Assembly (NCBI GenBank): GCA_020746875.1
Contig: JAGTJL010000003.1
Span: forward strand, 2,108,001-2,172,000
Source: Rhexocercosporidium sp. MPI-PUGE-AT-0058
Lineage: Eukaryota > Ascomycota > Leotiomycetes > Helotiales
Length of the DNA stretch: 64,000 nt
Reading direction: 5' to 3'
In this document: positions 11,897 to 22,578 of the stretch, piece after piece
Numbering within the stretch: the stretch's first letter is position 1
Layout: the number at the start of each line of letters is the position of its first letter
Translations under genes and position numbers: made by a program
The notes under the pieces: generated by a model
The model's database searches: none
The model's input: only the letters and a program-made list of their open reading frames with translations
Told to the model about the DNA's origin: nothing

Positions 11897-12255
11897 TATG
11901 ACGTGTGTAAGCATTATTTATTCATTTCTTATTCTTTCAAGCTTAATAATCCCCAATCTTGGGCATTCGGTTCCAGACGCCAACAGTAACGTGACCTGAA
12001 TGCTACCCAATTAGGAAGATCTGAGGGCCGTGCACGAATTTTCGCTTGTCAAAAGATACCCCTGCAATATGCCTTCTGCCCACACCACGGCTGGAGAACG
12101 TACCTAGGTAACGAGAGGCAAAGGGGACGAGTGCACAGTAACTTTGAGAATTGAATAAGCCTGCACTTTTCCCTTACCGAATTCTTCATTGGCGGCTGAG
12201 GAATTAGATAGGTTTATGATTTGATAAGTTGATCTTCGTCTTCTACCCAAACTGT

Positions 12256-12418
12256 GTACGGAAGGGGGTTTCAAGTGGGTCTCGTCCGCCCTTGTAAATA
12301 CTCTCGATATTTACAGTAATTTCTGGAGAAATTTCTAGAATTCTAAGCTGATGATTGGATATACAGCCCGGTTACCTGACAAGGGCGGACGAGACCCACT
12401 TGAAACCCCCTTCCGTAC
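12256..12418. repeat. 40-nt perfect inverted repeat with 83-nt loop
   Basis: The arm 12256-12295 (starts gtacggaaggggg, ends gcccttgt) is the exact reverse complement of 12379-12418. The loop is 83 nt and AT-rich. This is the shape of a small MITE with long terminal inverted repeats. The left flank (actgt) suggests the arms are part of longer CACTG-type termini. The right arm abuts the next element. Confidence 0.8.
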
Positions 12419-12646
12419 AGTGTACCCCCTGTCCTAATGTTATTCGGTGGAGACTTTTTTCTCGGCTGCTTTTACGGTGGCAAAGTTACTTCTCCTCACG
12501 GTTGCTCTATCAGCATACTAAATCGGTTCCCGTACTTTCCTTGTCTAGTTATAAGCCAGCTTGAAATCTTCCTCTTTTGCGTTTAAGTGATAGGCAAAAG
12601 GTCTCCACCGAATAACATTGGGACAGGGGGGGGGGGGGGTACACTG
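12418..12646. mobile_element. Tc1/mariner-like MITE with TA target duplication
   Basis: A 229-bp element that begins CAGTGTACCCCC and ends GGGGGTACACTG. It is flanked by TA at 12416-12417 and TA at 12647-12648. Long inverted termini continue inward: tgttattcggtggagac near 12438 pairs with gtctccaccgaataaca at 12601-12617. The right terminus contains 14 G where the left has 5 C. No transposase is encoded. TA target sites and CAGTG ends are typical of the Tc1/mariner superfamily. It lies 258 bp upstream of the oxidoreductase start codon. Confidence 0.8.
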
Positions 12647-12903
12647 TAAGCCTTGCCCCGCTATCGTCATTCGAGAGGGAGGGGTAGAGGGGTTGGCTGC
12701 TGAGGTAAGTAGTGCGCGGTTGAGTAAGTACGGTCGGGGTTTTGTTTTCTTTGCTTCCTCCACTATTAGGTCCGATTCCAGAATTGGCGAGAAATCTCCC
12801 TACTCCTTTTCCTCTCTCCTGAAGATCATCTTCAAGAATCTTCTCTCTCTCAGCTATCGACTTTCATCTCCTCAAATACAATTAACAATATACCTCCCTC
12901 ACA

Positions 12904-14052
12904 ATGGCAAGCAAAACATACAACGTAGGAGTAATCGGATATGGGTAGGTAGTTACACAATCTTCTCAACCCTTACCAAAACACCAGCTAACATGCCCCT
13001 CCCTCAGCATGTCCGCCAAGGTCTTCCACATCCCCCTCATCCAGACAACCCCCTCCTTCACCCTGTCCGCCATCGTGCAACGAACCCCCAAACCCACCGA
13101 CTCCGCCTCATCCGACCACCCGACCGCAAAAATCTACTCCTCCGCCACAGATCTCTTCGCCGACCCCTCCATCGACATAATCGTCATAACGACCACGCCA
13201 GACACACATTTCACATTCACGAAATCCGCCCTGCAAGCAGGCAAGCACGTCATAGTCGAGAAACCATTCGTACCCACCTCGGCCGAAGCAGGCGAACTTA
13301 TAACCCTCTCGAAGGAAACAGGGAAGCTCATCTGCGTATATCAGAACCGGAGATGGGATTCCGATTTCCTGACCGTGCGGAAGCTCATTTCTGAGGGCAC
13401 GATTGGGAGGGTAGTCGAGTTCGAGACGCATTTCGATCGATATAAGCCCGTGAAGCCCGAGACGTGGAAGGGGACGTTGGGTATGGAAAATGCGGGTGGA
13501 GTGGTGTATGATTTAGGTACGCATTTGATTGATCAGGCGTATGTGCTCTTTGGGATGCCGGAGACTGTTACTGGGATCTTTGAGAATCAGAGGGATGATG
13601 GCGGGGAGGAGCCCGATAGCATTACGGTGTTGCTGGGGTATGGGAAGGGGAAACCGCTTGTTACGGCCAAAGCGGGAGTCATGTGTGTTGAGACGGAGCA
13701 GTTGAGGTATTGGGTCCGGGGCACGAAGGGGAGTTTTAAGAAATTCCATTTGGATGTTCAGGAGGATCAGTTGAAGGCTGGGATGAAGCCGGGGGATGAG
13801 GGGTTTGGTATTGAGGGTGATGAGAGGGCAGGGACGTTGGTTGTGCTTGGTGAGGAGGGGAAGCCAAAGGGGAGTGTCTTGAGGAATGTTGTGCCGGAGA
13901 CTTATGGGGCGCTTTATGAGGGTTTTGCGAGGGCTGTTGCCGGGGGTGGGGAGAGTGAAGTTCCTGTTAAGGCGAGTGAGGCGAGGGATGTTCTGAGGAT
14001 TATTGAGGCGGCGAGGGAGTCTGCTAAGAGTGGGAAGTCTGTGAGCTTGTAG
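12904..14052 (+). CDS. Gfo/Idh/MocA family NAD(P)-dependent oxidoreductase
   Basis: 361 residues from two exons, 12904-12944 and 13008-14052. The 63-nt intron interrupts the dinucleotide-binding glycine loop (NVGVIGYG, then MSAKVFHIPL). Family marks are the N-terminal Rossmann fold, the EKP motif (HVIVEKPFVPTS, about residue 97) that supplies the catalytic lysine, and GGVVYDLGTHLIDQ (about residue 180) with the usual histidine. These enzymes oxidise or reduce sugars, sugar derivatives, inositols or dihydrodiols in the cytosol; the substrate cannot be read from sequence. Codon use changes sharply from C-ending in the first 400 nt to G/T-ending in the second half, which is unusual. A MITE sits just upstream. 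Confidence 0.92.
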
Positions 14053-14542
14053 GTGTATAGAGCTCTTGAGTTAAAAGTAAATTGGATTGAATTTGGAGCT
14101 GTCCATGAACTGCTTGCACTCGAGCTGGTCTAATGTCGTGAATAATGAAAAGCACATCCTGGTAGGAATGTACCCTCGCTTAGCAGAAGTAACAGAGTTG
14201 TACCAGCTACATCGAACATCCATTACCAAGTACAATCCCTCCAGGATATAAAGGTACTCTTAGCGAGGTAAGGATAAGTACACTGCTTTCAATAAACCTT
14301 TAGATCATATAGGGCTGGTTAAAGAGGATCTTGAATCCCCGAAAGAGACGACTAAAGAAACCAGAATATATCTTGAAGATTTCTATTTCTATGTGAACTC
14401 AAGTCTACAAGTCCCATTTTTTGTAACCACGCAAACATTACACAAGAAAAACACGATCCATATGCTCAAATGCACGCTTTCACGGCATGATATTCCCCAT
14501 GCTTCCATTATATATCCACCCTCAAACACACGCACTACACAC
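14053..14542. other. Intergenic between convergent genes
   Basis: The 3' flanks of the oxidoreductase and the elongase. Nothing else recognised. Confidence 0.5.
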
Positions 14543-16085
14543 TCAATGCTTCCCATTAGCTCTTCCATTAGCCTTTCCGTTAGGCGTGCCATTTGGCGTG
14601 CCGTTCATCTTGCCATTCGCTTTACCATTAGGTGTACCATTCGCCTTACCGTTCGGTGTGCCGTTTGGGGTACCATTCGCATGACCATTCATCTCCCTTC
14701 TAATACCCTTCAATGCGTCCTTTCCAGCTGACTCCGCAACACTGTGCTTAGAAGTCTTGCCACCCTTCTGGTTCGATCTCCGGAGATAAGACTTGACAAA
14801 GAAGCGAACAAACAGGAATGTCAATGGAGTCAAGTAGAAGACATTCAGCCAAATAGCGAAAGTCTGACCGCTAGTATCGATACACGGGATGGTTTGGTAC
14901 TCCGTGTGGTATTGGATGCCATTGCTGTTGCTGCTACTGGAACGAGTTGAGACCTTGCCGGTTGGTGCAGGGCCGTTGACGTTCTCGGCGAGTCCTTCCT
15001 CGCCGGCGGCGCGGTAGAGGTATTTCATGACTAGCTTTCCGAGCCCGGCGGAGGTGGCGGCTGAGGCGACAGAAGCAGATACAGCTGAGGCGGCGGTCTT
15101 GATTGTACCCTCTACGTCTGGGACCTGGACTGGGATATCGTAGGAGAGGAAGGAGTGGAGAGAGGCGTATGCGGTACCGACGAGGAATTGCATGATTTGC
15201 ATAGTTGTGAGACTTTGTTTCAGGCTTTGAGGAATTGGAACAGAGAATGCAGTCAGGGTATAGTAAGTGTACTGTCGTATTTATTAGCAGACATCTAAAC
15301 GGAAGGAACGAAATACGTACCATGAGAGCATGGATTGCCGAATTGACAAAGACGAACATCCAGATTGGTGGAGACATGTACCGAATCCCAGACCACATAC
15401 ACATCATAGCTCCAGCATGGTGATAAGTTTGCAGAGTCGAACTTCGTTTCCCCTTTGCCAGGATAATGACAGTATCCAGGACCTCGTAAAACTTGCTCAA
15501 GTAGAAGAACCAGCCGTAGAAAGCAAGACCCTCATTCCATAGTCTTCCCACATCCGTAGCGTCCGGTGTTCCCATCTCGCTCAAAAGCACACTTGACGAT
15601 GTCGACACCCACTTCGAGATCGTGCCATTGTACGCAACCGAATTTCCGAGACCGTGAGTTCCGTGCATCTTGCACAAACTGTCCACCAGAGGCGTAAGAG
15701 TCTCAACACCAGTCCATCTTGGCAGAGTCCTCTGCAGAGCACCGAACATGCCCACAAAAGTCCAGGCCGAGTACACTGCTAGGAAAATATTGTGTGCCAC
15801 GACGAACCAGAAGAATGGTTTGGTCTTGCTGATCGGCCATGGTTTGTTCCCTCTCGAGCGGTTGTACCTGTTCAATGTGAAGACCGTAACAGCATACACA
15901 CTTGCGATTGTGATTGGCACTCTGACGTCTAGGACAGAATTGTAGATCGAGCTGGGTATCGTGAATGGAGGAGCGAAGAGTGTTGAGCCAGCGGGCGGCG
16001 AGGGTAGGGTTCGAGGATCGTTGCTTGGGGGGAATTGGAAGAGGTTGGAGGAGGGAACGGAGAACTGAACCATTGGAGAAGACAT
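14543..16085 (-). CDS. ELO-family fatty acid elongase
   Basis: Predicted endoplasmic reticulum 3-ketoacyl-CoA synthase of the ELO (GNS1/SUR4) family, which adds two carbons to long-chain acyl-CoA. Two exons, 16085-15321 and 15271-14543, joined over a 49-nt intron give 497 residues. Family motifs are FYLSKFYEVLDTVIILAKGK, the catalytic histidine box TYHHAGAMMCMW and NSAIHALM joined across the intron to YTYYTL. Several hydrophobic helices surround these. Unlike yeast elongases it has a long insert after the membrane core (Ala/Ser-rich, about residues 300-330). Its C terminus is almost wholly Asn-Gly repeats (NGTPNGKANG type). The basic SYLRRSNQKGGK before the repeats could be cytosolic. Substrate chain length cannot be told. 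Confidence 0.9.
14548..14690 (-). repeat. Coding tandem repeat (Asn-Gly rich elongase tail)
   Basis: Imperfect 12-nt units on the minus strand encode NGTP, NGKA, NGKM and NGRA, repeated about a dozen times at the elongase C terminus. The opposite strand is therefore also open and gives a spurious hydrophobic Pro/Phe-rich frame. Confidence 0.85.
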
Positions 16086-17287
16086 CTTTCACTCAGCGCT
16101 TGAGTGAGAAATTCCGGTGCTGTAGTTCTGGCTTGTTTAGGTTGTTGGAAGGTTTTTTCTGGAATGTGACGAAGGTGGTATCTGGACACGCGACTTTCAG
16201 ACGAAAGAGATGCCTGTTCTCAATTCGTCAATGGCGCAAAGGAAATTCAAGTGCAAAGAAGGAGTGCAAATACTGGAAAGGCGCGAAGAGCTTCTACGGT
16301 AAAGAAGAGAGCTGATGCAGAGGAAGTAGGAAGGAGGATGTATTTCGAAGGGTAGCAACCTTTTTCTATGGAAGTGCTGGCTGGAAGTTTCACTAGGAGA
16401 TAAAAAAGTAAATTTACCGAGGCTTGTACGAAGGCTGCAGCCACTTGTGGAGAAAGGCAAGCTGACAAAGAGCTTGACATGTGAGGTGACTTGACCGTAG
16501 TGAGAGAGAGAGAGAAAAGGGCGAAGGGAAAGGAGAGGGAAGGGAAGCTTGTCAATAATACAAACCAGTACCGGTAGAAGGCATGTTTTGGGAAGGTTTA
16601 AAAAAGTGTTGAATGCTGATGACGCGGGGCATTCTCGCTTAAGTGCTTGATAGGGGACGGAACTTTGAGGTTCGAGGCCGGCCCTTGCATAAGCGCGCTG
16701 ATTGGAGCCGCACTGTTTGGTTTCCTTGGAGCTGGCAACACAAATTCGACTGAAGAAACAAGTATTGGTTATGACGTTGTCAAAAGTATATCCTCAATAC
16801 TTACTTCAATCCTCAGGTTTCAAGTTTCAAGATTCTAGCCAGCTTGTCCTGCACTCTTTATTGCGGCAAGCCGAACCGTTGAATTGGCACCTGGCTCTCG
16901 ATTTGACGATGGCCATAGCGGGGTCTGGTCTTGTCCTCAACAAAATGCTCAACTCAAAGGCTCCTTTCCACTTTGAGCCACCTCCGGATGGATTGGGATG
17001 GACCCCTCCTCCTCGTTAAGCGAAGCAAAGCATCGTGAGTCGGCCAACAGTTTCTCCGCGATCCAGCGTCTCAGATCCTGATACCGAGGTTGCTCAAAAT
17101 CCAGTCTTGGCAATGCGAGGGGAGGCTCTCACATGATGAGAAGCATGTGAATAATTGTCACGTGTATGGTAACAAAACTAACTTGGAATGGAATCCCAGC
17201 TAGAAAGGGCGTTGTTCAAAGTTCCGATTGAGCATGCTACTAACGATTGTGCTGTCCCAACCTGAATTCCCCCAAAACATCCCTTAC
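16086..17287. other. Intergenic, elongase promoter side
   Basis: 16100-16560 upstream of the elongase is pyrimidine-rich on the coding strand, with a ga-repeat at 16501-16515, as expected for a promoter/leader. 16640-17287 shows short open frames but nothing recognisable. Confidence 0.5.
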
Positions 17288-19293
17288 TCAAACCCTCGGC
17301 TTAAACTTCTTCTCCTTGCTCAACAACCCCATTCCCCTCCTCGTCAATGGCTTTTGAGAATTCGGTACACCACTCGTATGATTATACGTCGAATTCGACG
17401 GAAGTATCTCAAACTGCATAGTCGAGTTCCCCTCCCTGTACTCACTCTTCTTCGTCCCTTCAGTCAAATACCCATGTCCAGGCTTCTTCTTCCCAGTGGC
17501 GATATCCTTACCATTGATAGCTCGTTCGAACATCTCAAGTGAGGCTAAGGGTTGGTAAAAGGGTACTTCATGACCCGACTCGTAGACGCGGACGAAAGAG
17601 AACTTCCCGGCTTGCTTGACTTGCCCGTGAACGATGGAGTCGCTCGTTGTGAGGTTCGTGTAGCCGGCGTAGTCGAAACCAGGGGCGTTGACTTCGTTGG
17701 AGACGACTTCGTTGCCGAGCCAGTTGCAGCTGTCCGAATGTTAGAAATATAGTTCACAGCGGGGAGAATGAGACGTACTTGTAATCAGCGTCACCAGCAT
17801 ACAGCATAACCGTAACGCCTTGTGAAACGAGCTTCCTCAAAGCCGCAACAGTGCCGTATTCGCGATTATCGTCACCGGTTGCGGTAAAAGCTTCATACAC
17901 CGTCTCTGAACCTTTGGAGAAGTTCTGGAATGCTCCGATAGCAGCTTGGACTTTTGGCGTGTTGAGATACGGGACGTAGAATCTGTATGGGAACGGGTCG
18001 GGACTGAGTTCTCGTATGTCGTACTCGTCTCTGCCTAGGTAGATGTCATATATGTCTTCGACTAGATTGGCACAGAATTTATCCTGCCGGAAATTAGCTG
18101 GGTGTTGGTCTGCTGCTGGGATACTCACGGCTGCTGCACAGATTGCGTTAAGGCCCCTTGCTGCGCAATCTTTGATTTGGTCCACACAGTTTCCAGCTCC
18201 ATATAGGTTGTTGTAGAATTGTGATTGGACACTCGGGCTGAATGGAGAGTAGTCGTAGGTATTTCCAGGGGATACACTATAAGTAGTATAAGCTTCAGCG
18301 AGCAAGATTCTTTTTAGATTACTTACGTGTAGTTGTAAAATGCCTGATACTGAATTAATGGATCATACCATCCATTTCTACAGCAAGTCAGTCCCGATTT
18401 TGCTGAGATGGACAGATACAACATACCCAATCAAGACAGTCTCCAAAGAAATCTTATGCGCGCCAGGAATATTCTTCGCATTCTGCTCCTCGATATACTC
18501 ATTGAAAATCGGTCCATAGTGGCCACCATAGCTCTCACTAGAGAAATGGAAGCCATGTCTTGAGTACTGCGGGAAAACGCCCATGAATCCCTGAAGTGTC
18601 TTCCAAAAGTTTGGCGCTGCACCACCAGTCGTATTTGCAGTCAAGGTCTGGTTTGGGTAGCTGTATGTACCACATGTCCCGAACTCTTCGGCGTAGTCGG
18701 GGCAGGTTGCGTTTGGAAGTGTGACGATTATGCCTCTTGAGAATGGTCAGCCAATCTTGCAATTATGGAATAGACTTACGATGGATCAACATAGCCGCTT
18801 ATAGGAATGCTATACGAGAATCCGACCTGGCTGATTTAGATCCCTTGTGCTTTTGACGATCTGGGATTCCGGAACATACCTGTGTTGGCTGATCGATATA
18901 GATCATATTGCTAACATTAGACCAAGAATACGGATTATTGTAAACATTCCCATCAATATCAATCCCACAAGGTCCATTCTCCTCGAACAATCCAATCATC
19001 GAAGAAGATCCTGGTCCTCCATTTATCCATACTGTCAGGGGTGCCTCGGACGGATCCACATTTCGGGCCTCGAAGAACCAGAAGAAGATATGCTCATTTT
19101 CAGAGACGTCGACATATCCAGAATAACTCTTGACGTTCGGATCCAATTCGCAGATTCCGTTAGGAACTTCTTTATACCTGACTGGTAATCCAAGATATCC
19201 CGTCGCATTTAGGAGATCTGTAGGAGCAGGGACAAATTGCGCAATAGCTACAGAAGCTGCAAAAAGCAAAAGAAAAACTGTTGAGAGAGCCAT
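17288..19293 (-). CDS. Secreted serine carboxypeptidase (S10, CPD-S1 type)
   Basis: Removes C-terminal residues from peptides, outside the cell or in vacuoles. Seven exons: 19293-18880, 18826-18780, 18735-18427, 18377-18327, 18276-18129, 18083-17779 and 17729-17288. Together they give 571 residues. The start has a signal peptide (MALSTVFLLLFAASVAIAQF). The oxyanion region is WINGGPGSSSMIGLFEENGP. The catalytic triad is Ser in SSESYGGHYGP, Asp in LYAGDADYNCNWLG and His in YESGHEVPFYQP. Many N-x-S/T sites fit a secreted glycoprotein. The 45-nt intron at 18084-18128 has GTGAGT, a branch GCTAAT and CAG; it is a multiple of three and lacks stops, so retained transcripts would still be coding. The extended C terminus is basic (LTRRGMGLLSKEKKFKPRV). 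Confidence 0.93.
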
Positions 19294-20740
19294 CGTGAGC
19301 AAAACAATAAATGCAGGCGAACAATGGCAAAAATAAGAAAGGAATAGCTACCTGTTTATATTTCTCCAGCTTGGAGCTTGCCTGGGTGGGGTAGAAAGAT
19401 CAAGCTTTGGGGCAAGCTTTGTGGTGCAGATCTGGATACGTGCCTGCTTCTTCAGACCTAGCTTCGCGAACGCCGGAGCGCGCTGCTTAATCCTTCCATG
19501 CATATCCACAGGTTTAACTTCGTGATGGTGAAGAAAAACTAGTGGCAGGTCACCGTCATCAGCCAAAACCTCTAGCCTAGACAGGCAGCTAGAAAGTATC
19601 GCCCGACGATAAGATGAGCCATCTTTTGCGGCGAAGTTAACTAGAGGCAGTGACATACTAATGCTAGGTAGTAATCATATATGAATATATGTAGTTGAAC
19701 GAGGGGAGGAAAAGGTGACCAAGAATTCTCACATTTTGTGGCAAAGTCGATAGGGAGTGACCAACCCGACATCCCGAAGAAAGAAGTCTCGCCTCCCTTC
19801 AATCAATCAAAATAGCATATCGACTAACTACCGCAGAATTGGTAATAAGGTATGCAATCGAGACAGGCAAATAAAGCTTGACTTACCGAAGACTTTGAGC
19901 TCTATTTCATAATACGATAAAGCCGTAATGAGGGCCACAGAAACCCGAACCCCGGCAGAAAATTCAAAGATTTAGTTTGTGTACGAAACTAGATCTCCAG
20001 AATTTTACTATGCTAAGGTTCAAGATAGCCTTTCTTTAGACCATTTTTATTACGTTGGCGCAATAAAAGCATAAAATTTCATTGAATTAGTCAATCAAGT
20101 CCTTCAATTTCCTTATCAACAGCATACAAATCAGAGTTTAGGTTCCTGTAGTAATCCTCTTTACAGCAGCAATGCACGAAATATCAACTAAGCATCTAAA
20201 AAGGGAAGTACAGTAAATTTCAAAGCCTAACAACCAAGGCTAGCTGAGGAGGACTTCGAATATCTTCGGAGACCTCCCATAAAAGAATGAATGAAAACAT
20301 TTCGAGAAATCTCGAAATGAAATACGACGGAAAGAGCGTTCTTTAAGTGGAAAAAAGGGCCCGCATGCTTCTCGTGGAAAGGCACTTGTCTGACTATTGT
20401 TGAGTTGAATGTGAATAGCCAAGTGGGTAGCATTAGCGATCGAAGCATTAATTGAGTGATGTAGAATTTGATGTAGAGAACACTCAAACATCTGAAACTA
20501 CAGGAACAGGTGAATTGCATACCCCAAGGAAGATAAGTGGGCAGACTCTTGAAGCCAAAAGAAATTAATGAGGAACAAATTGCTCAAACTTCAAAATCCA
20601 TTTCCTAGTGATTGACACCTCAAACTTCAGGTCAGCAACATCACGAGCAGGCGCGAACAAAGCCAACTTCATCTCATTCGTCAACCACAGCAATGATCGC
20701 ACTCAACACACTCTCCAGCTAAGTAAAGATAACCGGCGCA
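19294..20740. other. Intergenic between divergent genes
   Basis: The shared upstream region of the carboxypeptidase and the cyclin. An open frame at 19348-19656 (minus) has no recognised family and is not called. 19660-20240 is AT-rich without clear structure. Confidence 0.5.
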
Positions 20741-21938
20741 ATGTCAGAAGACGAAAGGTATCGAACCTCAACCCAATACCGGCTCTGGTCGTACTCGCCG
20801 CAATCCCTCTTCGCGCTGCGCTCATCCACGAACCAAATCGCCGCCGACCGCGTCCGCGAAGCCGTGCGACGCGCACGAGAAGCTCGAGCTATCTCTTCGG
20901 CCGACACGAGCGAACCTGAGAATGGACGGTCTGCGAGCGCCGCGATTCCGGAGGGGGAAGTGGATTGTTTGACGGTCGAGGAGGAGTTGAAGCTCGTGGC
21001 GTTTTATTGCAGGCAGACTATTCAGTTGGGGGACCATTTGAAGGTGCCAACTGATGTCAAGGTATGCGCTTCCTAAAATTCTGGACACAGAATAATACAA
21101 GATTATGAAAATGTAGTACTAATGATACATATCATAGGCAACAGCAGTTCAATACATAAAGCGCTTCTACATCACCAACTCCCTCATGACCTACTACCCC
21201 CCCGACATCCTCAAGACGGCCCTCTTCTTCGCCACCAAGACCGAGAACCACTACTTCCGGCTCACGAAATTCGCAGATGCTATCGGCGGCGCGAAGGCCG
21301 AGGATGTGCTTGCGTCGGAGTTCCTGCTCACACAAGGACTGAGATTCACGTTTGATGTCCGACACCCATTCAGAGCTTTGGAGGGCGCGGTTATGGAGTT
21401 GCAGGCGCTGTCTAGGGGGAATGTTCCGGTGCTGCCTGGTGGGGGTGCTGTCGCTGGAGATCGGCCTAGGAATATGGAGAGGAGAGTTAAGGAGGCGCAT
21501 GGCAAGGCAAGGGAATATCTGAAGACAAGTGCTTTGTTGACTGATGTCTATTTCCACTACACGCCAAGTCAGATAATGATGGCTTCATTATTGATTGCCG
21601 ATTCGGAGCTCATCCAGTGGTACATCAAATCCAAATTCCCTCCCTCGGCCGCCGAGATACAGAGAAAGGTTCTAAGCACGGTGGAGAGCTGTGCGGAGAT
21701 GCTCAAGACCGTCGAGCCCAACTTGGTATCTGCTGCAGCGGAACGAAAGGAGCTAAAGACTCTGGGCAAGAAATTGATGAAGTGCAGAAATCCTGAGAAG
21801 ATAGATTTGGTGGCATTACAGCGAGCGAAGAGGGAAGGTGATGAGGGTGACGAGGAGAAGATTGTGAAGAAGAGAAAACTTGAAAAGGAAAAGTCATCTG
21901 CGGATGATCTATTCGGTCCTGAAATCAAAAGACCATAG
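20741..21938 (+). CDS. ccl1: Cyclin H homologue (TFIIH/CAK cyclin)
   Basis: Cyclin partner of the CDK-activating kinase (Kin28/CDK7) within TFIIH, acting in the nucleus in transcription initiation and CDK activation. 373 residues from exons 20741-21061 and 21138-21938. The N terminus has the typical MSEDERYRTSTQYRLWSYSP; YRLWSYS is characteristic of cyclin H. First cyclin fold about residues 75-180 (LVAFYCRQTIQLGDHLKVPT, IKRFYITNSLMTYYPPDILK, ALFFATKTENHY). A second fold follows (YFHYTPSQIMMASLLIADSE). A Lys/Glu-rich C terminus carries likely nuclear signals (KKRKLEKEK). The disordered stretch near residues 45-65 is moderately long. The gene is intact. Confidence 0.93.
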
Positions 21939-22578
21939 AATTTGGGAGGATGGAAAATTTCACTTAGCAAGGCGTCTGGGTCACAAGTGCATATGGATGG
22001 CGTTTTGAATGAAGGATTCTATCTGAAAAATATTGCCTTCTAGTAATACTTGTGGTGATGGATTGGAAGCTGTAGCTTTCATGGGTATGCTCTAACCTCT
22101 ATGATCTTTTTGTTGAAATGTAGGCGCTGAAGCAAGTGAAGACGCTCAAGATAGATCCTCATAGCTATGGTCAACCCTCCAGCATGAACTGCATGTGCTG
22201 AGGCAACTGAAAGCTGACCTGCTCGAATTGTGAAAGAATGAAAGCCTGAGGCTTTATCGGTACGATCAAGCCGCCATCGCCTTTTTGTTGGAATAACTGT
22301 ACTGAAGAAATAGGAAGCTTTCTATGTCGCTGCATGAAATAGACCTTCCTAGAGCCAGAGAAATGAACCAGATCGTGGAAGTGTTTGATGATGATGGCCA
22401 CAAGCAATGCAACGGTTGTGGACTGAGGGGGTAGCGAGGTCAAGTACGAAAGCTGATTGATCCACCCCGGGCAAGAAACGAACGTCCGAACTTGATATTC
22501 GAGGTTGGATGGGCAGATCCAGAGTCCTAGTCACTAAAAGTCCTGAGTTGGACACGCCACATCTGGGGTGGATGACAT
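21939..22578. other. Intergenic between convergent genes
   Basis: The 3' flanks of the cyclin and the BTB gene; nothing else recognised. Confidence 0.5.

Larger units (their letters stand above)
11007..12903. other. Intergenic, repeat-rich
   Basis: No supported gene. It holds diverged ctgcctataggct-like units at 11050-11150, copy B of the dispersed repeat (11781-11896), the 40-nt inverted repeat (12256-12418) and the MITE (12418-12646). The last 150 bp are a pyrimidine-rich promoter and leader for the oxidoreductase. Confidence 0.6.

Noticed and set aside
14487..14684. Plus-strand open frame rich in LPFALPLGVPFG
   Set aside because: It is the antisense of the elongase Asn-Gly repeat.
16669..16679. 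ggttcgaggcc, a perfect tRNA B-box string
   Set aside because: No A box at proper distance and no foldable acceptor stem around it.
19348..19656. Minus-strand 102-residue frame upstream of the carboxypeptidase
   Set aside because: No family resemblance and no support from splice or promoter signals.
20227..20520. Minus-strand 97-residue frame
   Set aside because: No family resemblance, AT-rich intergenic setting.
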